Origin: a virus
Virus record (IMG/VR): IMGVR_UViG_3300044627_003703
Location: 1-22,478 of that record
Direction: 5' to 3' (one strand)
DNA: 22,478 nt
Part shown: piece after piece, positions 16,990 through 22,478 of the stretch
Numbering within the stretch: the first letter of the stretch is position 1
Layout of the letters: each line of letters begins with the position of its first letter
Position numbers and translations under genes: made by a program
Notes under the pieces: model-generated
Database searches by the model: none
Told to the model about the DNA's origin: nothing
What the model saw: only the letters and a program-made list of their open reading frames with translations

Positions 16990-17649
16990 TCATCCTCTCT
17001 TGAATTTTGGCTCGATGATTGAATCAATTACACCAAGTCCGAGTGCCTCTTCAGGTGATAGATAATAATCTTTGAGTGTTGTTTCTTTCCAAAACTTTGC
17101 ATCCTTGTTTGAGTTTTCACTCATAATCTGAACAAGAACTTCTTCCAACTTTTCCATGTGTTGGACGTTTGCCTTCATATCGGATGACTTACCATAGATA
17201 CCTGATGACATTTCATGGAACATGATTGTACTGTTCTTTGAAGCGGCACGAACACCTGTTCCTGAACAGAGAAGTAGAGCTGCGGCTGACATTGCACGTC
17301 CTCTACAAATTGTGTTTACCTTGACATTGAGTGATTGAATAAAATCAATCATACCGAGCGCCTCATATACATCACCACCGTCAGAATTGATAATAATGTT
17401 GATTGGATTATTCTTCTTCTCATCATCTCTCATGTGAAGAATTGCCTTTATTCTCAACATAAAATCATAAAGAGTTCCATCTGCAATATCACCAAACATA
17501 TACAGAGTTGAACTTTCTACATCAATACCGTAGTCAATTTGGGAAAGAGCTTCTTTCCACTTCACAGGTAAGTCTTCACCTTTATCTTCTGTTTTCTTTA
17601 CAGTTGACTTCTGTGTGTTTTCTTCTTCATCATCATAGAAACCTGCCAT
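16990..17649 (-). CDS. clpP: ClpP-type serine protease with complete catalytic triad
   Basis: The 219-residue product has an acidic/basic 25-residue leader, then a crotonase-fold ClpP body. INIIINSDGGDVYEALGMID (83-102) matches the family's strand-GGxV-helix. RGRAMSAAALLLCSG carries the nucleophile S121, TIMFHEMSSG the His H145, and KDYYLSPEEALGLGVIDSI the Asp D194. The Ser-His-Asp spacing of 24 and 49 residues agrees well with E. coli ClpP (25 and 49). The family usually needs a ClpX/ClpA-type ATPase to degrade folded proteins; a phage copy may use the host's ATPase or act as a virion-maturation protease. AGGAG seven bases before the ATG supports the start. No ATPase gene is visible in the window. 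Confidence 0.92.
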   Translation of the reverse strand: MAGFYDDEEENTQKSTVKKTEDKGEDLPVKWKEALSQIDYGIDVESSTLYMFGDIADGTLYDFMLRIKAILHMRDDEKKNNPINIIINSDGGDVYEALGMIDFIQSLNVKVNTICRGRAMSAAALLLCSGTGVRAASKNSTIMFHEMSSGIYGKSSDMKANVQHMEKLEEVLVQIMSENSNKDAKFWKETTLKDYYLSPEEALGLGVIDSIIEPKFKRG

Positions 17650-17662
17650 AATTCTACTCCTT

Positions 17663-18070
17663 TTATTTTTTCGTAGTTTTTTTCACGGTCTTTTTAGTAA
17701 CTTTATTTTTCTTACCACTTTGAACTAACTTTGCAAATTCATCGGTAATTTTATCGTCTATTGTTGTTTTCTTTTTTCTTTCTTTTGTTGATTCTTTTAT
17801 TTCACTTGGTGGTAACGTTCCAAATAATTCAGGTTGTAATTCGCCTTTATGATATACATTACCATCCTTATCAACAAATTCAGACATAAACTTCCATCCA
17901 CGAGGATAACCACTAACCTTCTTCTCTTCAGGTGGTGGTAACATCATTGCAGTACACTTCCAACAAAGAACAGATTTGGTATGTTCTTCTACCAAAACTT
18001 CTTCATAACAACGTCTACCTTTGAAATACTTACTCGTAGGTTGACTATTTTGACACGTCATATATCTCAT
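17663..18070 (-). CDS. Putative zinc-binding protein with Lys-rich tail (135 aa), unknown
   Basis: The ATG overlaps the stop of the upstream membrane-protein gene by four bases and has GAGG nine bases before it. Four cysteines lie in the first 40 residues (C6, C21, C36, C39), the last two as LCWKC, a likely zinc ribbon-like arrangement. A compact region follows (GYPRGWKFMSEFVDKDGNVY, with HKGELQPELFG), and the C-terminus is a basic, Lys/Thr-rich tail ending KKTVKKTTKK, as in nucleic-acid-binding or disordered tails. Position: after the membrane coiled-coil protein and before ClpP. I do not know the family; a nucleic-acid or adaptor role is inference from the cysteines and lysines. Confidence 0.75.
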   Translation of the reverse strand: MRYMTCQNSQPTSKYFKGRRCYEEVLVEEHTKSVLCWKCTAMMLPPPEEKKVSGYPRGWKFMSEFVDKDGNVYHKGELQPELFGTLPPSEIKESTKERKKKTTIDDKITDEFAKLVQSGKKNKVTKKTVKKTTKK

Positions 18071-19281
18071 ACAGAAATGCCTCGTGAATACCCCGTTGAT
18101 GTTACTGCTGGTAATTGAGTGGGTTGAATTTCCTCCTCATAAAACTTCCTTTGTTCATCATCACTAGATGATTCATCTAATATACTACTTTCCTCTGACT
18201 TTTTCAAATCTTTTGATTTTCTTTTCTTTCTTTCTTTCTTTGGTGTATCATCCACAATATCACCAAGTGCAAGTTCTACTTCTGGTTCTTCAACAACCAG
18301 TTGTGGTTCCTCTCTAATCTGTGTAACAGAATCTGTAATCTGTGACTGTACGTGTAAGTGAGCCTGTGTAACCGAATCTGTAATTTGGTCATTTACAGCT
18401 GGTGGGAAACTTTGTTCTGGTTCTCCATATCCAATTCCTATATCTTGACCAATCTCACTCAATTGATCTAATGTTTCTTTTTGTTTTTCTTTATCACTCA
18501 AATGATTTGCTGCAATCACCAAACTAACCGCAAGTGGGTCAAATACAATGACGAGAAATAGAATAAACCAATTGACAACACTATCCATCGGAATACCTGT
18601 GATACGACTCAAGTAGAGAAGTGGACCAAGTTCTGATGAAAATGTTTCGTTGTTGAGTGTTAGTTTTGTTTGTTCTATTGCAGCGATAGAATCTGAAAGT
18701 GCGAATGACTTTTGTGTAAGAGTGGAAATATCAGAGTTCAACCCTTCGGATGACTTATCTATTGAAGCTATATTCTTTGATAAACCACCAGTTCCACGTT
18801 TCTGTGTTAGTTGTTGTGTGTAAGCATTTTGTTGTGATACACGGATTTGGTCAAGTGATTTTAGACGTGAATTTTTTTCTTCAACTGCTTTGTCTAACTG
18901 AATCTTTTGTTCTTCAAAGAGTTTTTTCTTTTGGTCAAGAAGTACAATCTCATTTTGAGTTTTGTAAACCACCTTCGCGGTTTCTTGGTACGAGTTTGTT
19001 AGATACCCATAAACACCAATAGATGTTATAATCATCAAAACTGCCGCGGCAGATAGAAGATACCCCTTGAAAAGAAGTCGGAGTGTTTTGAAGTTATCGT
19101 GTAAAAAAGTTACAACAACAAGTTTGGAAAGTTCCAACATTGCCGCCATACCAATAATTGACCACGAACCACCTGAAAATAATTTGGATATACCGAATAC
19201 GGAATAATATCCGGAGAATACTGCTAATCCAATCGCACAAAACCAAATAAGGTTTTTTAGACTGAACAGTTTATTTGTCAT
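18067..19281 (-). CDS. Four-helix membrane protein with periplasmic-type coiled coil (404 aa)
   Basis: Three hydrophobic helices occupy about residues 10-33, 38-60 and 74-95; a long heptad coiled coil runs about 100-210 (VVYKTQNEIVLLDQKKKLFE, then LDKAVEEKNSRLKSLDQIR); a fourth hydrophobic helix (237-258) contains FDPLAVSLVIAAN. The C-terminal 145 residues are low-complexity, acidic then basic (KKERKKRKSKDLKKS, then EESSILDESSSDDE), with a repeated ITDSVTQ. The arrangement, small glycine-rich turns between helices plus a coiled coil, resembles membrane proteins annotated as hypothetical in other large phages. No catalytic motif. It may remodel or mark the host membrane, but the function is unknown. 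The ATG at 19281 is preceded by AAGAGTG at a plausible distance. Confidence 0.75.
   Translation of the reverse strand: MTNKLFSLKNLIWFCAIGLAVFSGYYSVFGISKLFSGGSWSIIGMAAMLELSKLVVVTFLHDNFKTLRLLFKGYLLSAAAVLMIITSIGVYGYLTNSYQETAKVVYKTQNEIVLLDQKKKLFEEQKIQLDKAVEEKNSRLKSLDQIRVSQQNAYTQQLTQKRGTGGLSKNIASIDKSSEGLNSDISTLTQKSFALSDSIAAIEQTKLTLNNETFSSELGPLLYLSRITGIPMDSVVNWFILFLVIVFDPLAVSLVIAANHLSDKEKQKETLDQLSEIGQDIGIGYGEPEQSFPPAVNDQITDSVTQAHLHVQSQITDSVTQIREEPQLVVEEPEVELALGDIVDDTPKKERKKRKSKDLKKSEESSILDESSSDDEQRKFYEEEIQPTQLPAVTSTGYSRGISV
18319..18387 (-). repeat. 24-base direct repeat pair encoding ITDSVTQ
   Basis: Two 24-base copies (18319-18342 and 18364-18387) differ at two positions and encode ITDSVTQ twice, separated by 21 bases, in the low-complexity C-terminal tail of the membrane protein. 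It looks like a small in-frame duplication. Confidence 0.8.
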
Positions 19282-19291
19282 AAATTCACTC

Positions 19292-19585
19292 TTACTGTTT
19301 TACCAACTCTACTTGTTTTGTACCAGAATGATTAGAAACAATCTTTCCACCTTCGTATGAAAGAGAATCTATGTACTTCTGAACTTCAGCTTCTGTTGTG
19401 TCCCAACTATAACGTATCTCCGCAAAGAAATCATTGAGTGAATCAAAAACATCTGAACCTGGTTCTATCTCTAATGTCTTACCAACATACTTGTATTTTT
19501 GATTCATAACATTTTGTGGTAAAGATTCAGAAACATAATTTTCTGTTATAATACCAGCGAGTTTTTGTAATCTCTTTCTATCCAT
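19292..19585 (-). CDS. Small protein with basic amphipathic N-terminus (97 aa), unknown
   Basis: A TTG at 19618 and an ATG at 19600 give longer frames, but the ATG at 19585 has GGAG nine bases upstream and overlaps the UVDE stop by eight bases, so I choose it. The protein begins MDRKRLQKLAGIITENYVSE, a basic helix, followed by a mixed alpha/beta domain (VGKTLEIEPGSDVFDSLNDF, with AEVQKYIDSLSYEGGKIVSN). No Cys, membrane segment or recognised domain. The RLQKLAGI leader is reminiscent of N-terminal leaders I recall in other marine phage proteins; this may be a targeting tag (inference). It lies ten bases before the membrane protein gene. Confidence 0.7.
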   Translation of the reverse strand: MDRKRLQKLAGIITENYVSESLPQNVMNQKYKYVGKTLEIEPGSDVFDSLNDFFAEIRYSWDTTEAEVQKYIDSLSYEGGKIVSNHSGTKQVELVKQ

Positions 19586-20495
19586 TTTGAATTTCTCCAT
19601 TGTGTTTACGATATTCAAGTAGTGCCAATTCTTTGGCTTTACATTCCAACATAATATCTACGTTATGACTATAAGTATTTATTTTCTCCAAAATGTAATC
19701 CGCGTGAGCCTGTGGTTTATCCTTTGGATTACCTGACTCTTTTGGTTTCGATGATGAGTAATGAACAACAGGAGTAATACCATCAGGCCATGTTGACATA
19801 GCAAGTTCAAGGGCTTCTTGTTCAGACAAACCGCCTGTGTTGAACGTGTGGTGGTGATAATCAAATACGATTGGAATACCAATACGTTCGTGAATATACA
19901 TCAGGTCTTTGACACTATACATACTCGCCTTATCATCATTCTCAACTGTAAGACGAGATTTGACAGACTCTGACAATCTGTCATAGTTGTCACAAAAACG
20001 TTGCATACTTGCAATTTTATCACCATATGTTCCGTTACAATGGATGTTTATCTTGTTGTATGGTGTATGTGAAAGTTGGAGTAAGTCAAGAACCTTACCG
20101 TGGTTTTCTAAGTCGATGATAGTGTTCTGAACTACTTTCTCATTTGGTGAACAGAGTACGTTGAAAGGGCCAGGATGACACCCTAAACGAACGTCATTGA
20201 GTTTTACATACTCACCTGTACGTTTCATTACCTCTCCAATTTCCTGTATGTTAGGGAGGTTTTCTATACCATATTCGGATGCCCACGGGAACATATCGGA
20301 TGAGATACGGAAAAGTTTGATGTTGTTTTCTACGTTCCAATGAATAATAGTTTCCAAGTCCTTGACGTTTTGGAGACCAAGTTCAGCGGCATAATTGATG
20401 CCACGTTGAAGAAACGTTTTCTTTATCATTGACCGATTGGTGGTAATCTTCTTCTTACCGAGGGTCATATTGATACAGGCATAACCGAGATTCAT
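19578..20495 (-). CDS. uvsE: UV damage endonuclease (UVDE/UvsE family)
   Basis: I choose the ATG at 20495 (305 aa), with AGGA six bases upstream; a longer frame from 20573 would begin inside a terminator hairpin. It opens with MNLGYACINMTLG, the family's N-terminal signature, and shows KLFRISSDMFPWASEYG (60-76), RLGCHPGPF (H107), INIHCNGTYGDK (H152), LTVENDD (E185), VFDYHHH (D212, H214-H216) and VVHYSSS (H245), plus LECKAKE near the end. These line up with the metal ligands of the three-metal TIM-barrel UVDE nucleases, which nick 5' of pyrimidine dimers and (6-4) products. Length matches the family. It would let the phage genome survive sunlight. One residue two before H245 is Val, where I recall a carboxylated Lys in the Thermus enzyme; uncertain. 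A terminator precedes the gene, so it probably has its own promoter. Confidence 0.93.
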   Translation of the reverse strand: MNLGYACINMTLGKKKITTNRSMIKKTFLQRGINYAAELGLQNVKDLETIIHWNVENNIKLFRISSDMFPWASEYGIENLPNIQEIGEVMKRTGEYVKLNDVRLGCHPGPFNVLCSPNEKVVQNTIIDLENHGKVLDLLQLSHTPYNKINIHCNGTYGDKIASMQRFCDNYDRLSESVKSRLTVENDDKASMYSVKDLMYIHERIGIPIVFDYHHHTFNTGGLSEQEALELAMSTWPDGITPVVHYSSSKPKESGNPKDKPQAHADYILEKINTYSHNVDIMLECKAKELALLEYRKHNGEIQNG

Positions 20496-20534
20496 AACAA
20501 TCCTATGATGAATAATGTGAGTTCTAATATAAGG

Positions 20535-20574
20535 AAAAAAACAATGGGAAACAAGAAAAATCTTGTCTCCCATT
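20535..20574 (-). terminator. Rho-independent terminator after the Fib_succ_major gene
   Basis: On the minus strand a 14-base-pair stem (20561-20574 with 20543-20556, one G-U pair in RNA) closes on a four-base loop (20557-20560) and is followed after one base by a run of seven T (complement of 20535-20541). It lies 23 bases after the stop of the 20598 gene and 40 bases before the UVDE start. Best terminator in the window. Confidence 0.88.
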
Positions 20575-20597
20575 CAATTATTTTTATGTGTTATATC

Positions 20598-21233
20598 TTA
20601 TCCCCAGTTTTCACTCGGACGGAATCCATTACTTCCAGTCCATGAACCAGAAAGTATAAGACGGATTGAAAGACCCATTGTTTTTGGTGTATTTATTGAA
20701 ATTGCAGATCTGTTAGACCAGTACAACTTATAAGCTATAGCATCACTTACAGATGCAGTTGTATTTGACCACCAGTTGCCACTCCAAGTCAAATCAAAAA
20801 ACTCACCGTCAACAGTTTGGAATCCACCAGGGTTTCCTTTCCAACCAGAGGCATTGGAACCATTTCCAGATATACGATTCAAAGTTCCCCAGTTTTCTGT
20901 ATTTTTTAGTGGATGTCCTGCTGCTCGTGTACCACCCAAATAAGTTATGAGTGTGTTATAATCAGAAGATGCCGGTACTTTGAACTGTGGATTCTCTACA
21001 ATCGGATGGGCGGTTATTGATGCACTAACAACATACCAATTGTATAATTTTCCGTATGTATCAGCATTACTCGAATCATCATTATAATATCTCCAAGCCG
21101 GTGTACCTGCTGTACAATAGTCTATCCATTGTTGAGAAGATGATGCCTGAGCAATAGATACTCCATCACCAAAAGCATCAACGTCAAGATTTTGGTCGTC
21201 CCAAGTTTGTGTTCCAATAGTTACCAGTGCCAT
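20598..21233 (-). CDS. Fibrobacter succinogenes major paralogous domain protein (Fib_succ_major)
   Basis: The whole 211-residue product is this one domain. It begins ALVTIGTQTWDDQNLDVDAF (the W..qNLdv motif), has AWRYYNDDSSNADTYGKLYN with WYVV, then FKVPASSDYNTLITYLGG (the usual w.vPs..ewn.L..ylGG), AAGHPLKNTENWG, a glycine-rich stretch, and GNWWSNTTAS with GLSIRLIL, matching the family's W.WS.t and G.svR end. No signal peptide or lipobox is present, though cellular members are mostly secreted. GGAG seven bases before the ATG fixes the start. It is a single-gene unit between a strong terminator and a gap holding a promoter-like element. In a phage I infer a tail-tip or fibre adhesin, or a cargo gene taken from a Bacteroidetes/Fibrobacteres host. 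Confidence 0.88.
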   Translation of the reverse strand: MALVTIGTQTWDDQNLDVDAFGDGVSIAQASSSQQWIDYCTAGTPAWRYYNDDSSNADTYGKLYNWYVVSASITAHPIVENPQFKVPASSDYNTLITYLGGTRAAGHPLKNTENWGTLNRISGNGSNASGWKGNPGGFQTVDGEFFDLTWSGNWWSNTTASVSDAIAYKLYWSNRSAISINTPKTMGLSIRLILSGSWTGSNGFRPSENWG

Positions 21234-21276
21234 TTAGTATCTCCATCTACTTCATAATAAAATCATTCATTTCTAC

Positions 21277-21286
21277 TATAAATATA
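21277..21286 (-). promoter_or_regulatory. Candidate promoter element TATATTTATA
   Basis: The minus strand reads TTATATTTATAGTAGAAA here, 44 bases before the ATG at 21233, in a 122-base intergenic gap. It is identical over ten bases to the element at 1652-1661. No clear -33 partner is visible. Confidence 0.35.
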
Positions 21287-21292
21287 AAGTAA

Positions 21293-21321
21293 AATGGAAA
21301 ACCATATTCTGATTTCCCATT
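21293..21321 (-). terminator. Possible weak terminator hairpin
   Basis: A nine-base-pair stem (21313-21321 with 21293-21301, one G-U pair in RNA) closes an eleven-base loop; a U-rich but interrupted stretch (TTACTTTATATTT on the minus strand) follows. It lies 35 bases after the stop of the 130-residue gene and resembles the stronger hairpin at 20543-20574, including the outer AATGGGA. Weak U-run lowers confidence. Confidence 0.45.
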
Positions 21322-21355
21322 ATAACTTATATCAAATGAAGTTTATCATTAGATT

Positions 21356-21748
21356 TTATTGTTGTTTCTTTGGCTTTTTACCCCTACCATCGTCATTCTT
21401 TTTTGGTGTGGATTTTTGAGAAGGTTGGTTATTATTCACATTACCACTCTTCTTTGGCCTGTTAGAATACCGTTTCTTTTTCTTTTCAGGATTAGGACTT
21501 GAAGTAACTGTTGTTGAAGTAACCGTCGTTGAACCGTGCCATCCATCATTTGCATCGAAATTCTTGACTGATTCAATCACTATTTCTGATTCAGATGGTG
21601 TTGACAAGTGTCCACGGAAACTGTTGATGACTGCATTCTTGTCTTCAAGAGTTTCAGTCAATGAATTGATTTGTCTACGATTGTAGAACCAAAATCCCAC
21701 ACCAGCAACAACTGCGGTAATAAGGACTATAAGTAAAGTAAGGGACAT
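21356..21748 (-). CDS. Single-pass membrane protein with basic disordered tail (130 aa), unknown
   Basis: AGGAAGAGG precedes the ATG at 21748. An N-terminal membrane helix (LTLLIVLITAVVAGVGFWFY, residues 3-22) is followed by NRRQ, which by the positive-inside rule puts the tail in the cytoplasm. Residues 29-70 look like a short helix and linker; then a Thr/Val/Ser repeat (STTVTSTTVTSS, about 73-84) and a Lys/Arg-rich tail (EKKKKRYSNRPKKSG to the end) that looks disordered. Such proteins occur in many large phages without known role. It lies twelve bases after the methyltransferase-like gene. No lysis motif is identifiable. Confidence 0.7.
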   Translation of the reverse strand: MSLTLLIVLITAVVAGVGFWFYNRRQINSLTETLEDKNAVINSFRGHLSTPSESEIVIESVKNFDANDGWHGSTTVTSTTVTSSPNPEKKKKRYSNRPKKSGNVNNNQPSQKSTPKKNDDGRGKKPKKQQ

Positions 21749-21760
21749 AACCTCTTCCTT

Positions 21761-22306
21761 TTATTGTTTGAAAATACAAAAAACATAATTACCATCACCA
21801 AATTTTTTTACGGTGAATTTATCATAACTATTTACAAATTCCGTAAAAAGATAATTATCATAATATCGAAGTGTTTCTGACTCGGTTATTCTTATAGTAA
21901 AAATAACACCTTTTCTAGAGTATTCGAGTGAATTTTGTACAACCTCGTTTATAAAACTGAACTGATTGTTTTCATAAATTCCCGAATCAAATAGACCTGT
22001 TATTACAGTCCAGTCTGCATCATTGTGTTCAGAATCAATATACTCTTGGAGAGAACCTTCGAAATAAGAAACAGATTCTCCTTTGAATTTTTTTGATAAC
22101 GATTTTATTCTTTTCTTATTAGGTTCGACCGCAGTTATGAGTTCATTACCGAGTGTGCCGTTATAATCCAAAAGAGTTTCCAAAAACTTACCTTCTTGAT
22201 GACCGGCCCCAAAATTTACAACAGTATCATCTTCAAGAATTCCACAATTTACAATCTCATCAAAGATTGTTATTTCATCCGTATTAGTCATTGTTGTAGT
22301 ATCCAT
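21761..22306 (-). CDS. Class I SAM-dependent methyltransferase-like protein
   Basis: I place the start at the ATG at 22306 (181 aa); a longer frame from 22357 would overlap the upstream gene by 74 bases with no ribosome site, and an ATG at 22291 is also possible. The order of elements follows a Rossmann methyltransferase: motif I VVNFGAGHQEGKF (about residues 29-41), an acidic end of strand 2 AVEPNKKR with E61, then YFEGSLQEYI, a strand ADWTVITGLFDSGIY where motif IV would be, and GVIFTIR for strand 5. The catalytic DPPY or NPPY signature is not evident, so the target (DNA, RNA, protein or small molecule) is unknown. It could be an inactive or divergent member. Upstream lies an unknown gene whose end it overlaps. 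Confidence 0.6.
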   Translation of the reverse strand: MDTTTMTNTDEITIFDEIVNCGILEDDTVVNFGAGHQEGKFLETLLDYNGTLGNELITAVEPNKKRIKSLSKKFKGESVSYFEGSLQEYIDSEHNDADWTVITGLFDSGIYENNQFSFINEVVQNSLEYSRKGVIFTIRITESETLRYYDNYLFTEFVNSYDKFTVKKFGDGNYVFCIFKQ

Positions 22307-22478
22307 AAAAATCCATTGTCTTTTTTCTTCTACGATTGATACGTTTCTTCGTATCATTTGATGAATAATGTTCAGTTCGCATTGGATGTGTTCTATTGAA
22401 ATTTTGTGTCATCTTCAAACTCAAGTCAGCCATTTCCCATGCCTTTTGTGGGTCTTTGGTTGGAGGAAGTAGATGTTC
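22284..22478 (-). CDS. C-terminal end of an unknown gene entering from the right edge
   Basis: A frame open from the right edge runs 64 codons to a TAA at 22284. The visible part reads as a basic, polar protein end: KDPQKAWEMADLSLKMTQN, then a segment with HPMRTEH, then KKRINRRRKKTMDFYGYYNN before the stop. No start codon needs to lie in the window. It overlaps the methyltransferase-like start by 23 bases (or 8 if that gene starts at 22291), a normal overlap here. Too little is visible to name a family. The frame's coherent composition and its consistency with operon spacing support it as real. Confidence 0.6.
   Translation of the reverse strand, partial: EHLLPPTKDPQKAWEMADLSLKMTQNFNRTHPMRTEHYSSNDTKKRINRRRKKTMDFYGYYNND

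Noticed and set aside
16989-17027. TTG start adding 13 residues to the small membrane protein
   Set aside because: The ATG at 16988 has AGAGAGG at ideal distance and starts with a clean membrane helix; the extension lies inside the ClpP gene.
20496-20573. Longer UVDE start at 20573
   Set aside because: That start lies inside a terminator hairpin and the added residues show no family match; the ATG at 20495 has AGGA upstream and begins with the family signature.
22307-22357. Longer start for the methyltransferase-like gene
   Set aside because: It has no ribosome site and would overlap the upstream frame by 74 bases.

Overview
The window reads as a piece of a T4-like contractile-tailed bacteriophage genome (a myovirus, probably marine or environmental). 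It is AT-rich (about one third GC by eye). Every gene I can support lies on the minus strand, most junctions are ATGA/TAATG-type overlaps or gaps of a few bases, and many starts carry a clear GGAG/GAGG ribosome binding site. Transcription therefore runs from the right edge to the left edge. I see no tRNA, rRNA, CRISPR array, insertion sequence or integrase. A Bacteroidetes-type host is suggested, not proven, by a Fibrobacter succinogenes major paralogous domain protein (20598-21233), a family rich in that phylum.

Right part (about 15.5-22.5 kb, early in transcription order): the C-terminal end of an unknown gene, a methyltransferase-like protein, a small single-pass membrane protein with a basic tail, a stand-alone Fib_succ_major domain protein followed by a strong rho-independent terminator, a UV damage endonuclease (UVDE/UvsE), a small protein with a basic N-terminal helix, a four-helix membrane/coiled-coil protein, a putative zinc-binding protein, a ClpP-type protease with a full catalytic triad, a short membrane-anchored helical protein, a gp55-like late sigma factor, and a small helical protein.

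Left part (1-15.6 kb): a baseplate/tail cassette. In transcription order it holds a gp5-like hub/spike protein without a lysozyme domain, a 902-residue protein with a collagen-like tract and a CHAP-type hydrolase split by a coiled coil, a 146-residue helical protein, gp25, gp6 (baseplate J-like), a 390-residue DNRLRE-like protein, a 596-residue coiled-coil protein, a 1340-residue protein combining a tail-protein-I/gp7-like core with a LamG-like domain, a 225-residue conserved structural-type protein, and the first 304 residues of another structural protein that runs off the left edge. gp25, gp6 and the gp7-like protein are in the order of the conserved wedge core W-J-I of P2-like phages.

Together these genes would supply the host-facing tail end (hub, peptidoglycan hydrolase, wedges, adhesin-like parts), the sigma factor that probably drives late transcription, and accessory functions (DNA repair, proteolysis, modification). 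The points most worth a second look are the coiled coil inside the CHAP domain next to a lysozyme-less gp5, the self-contained Fib_succ_major unit, and a shared TATTTATA element 35-45 bases upstream of three minus-strand genes.
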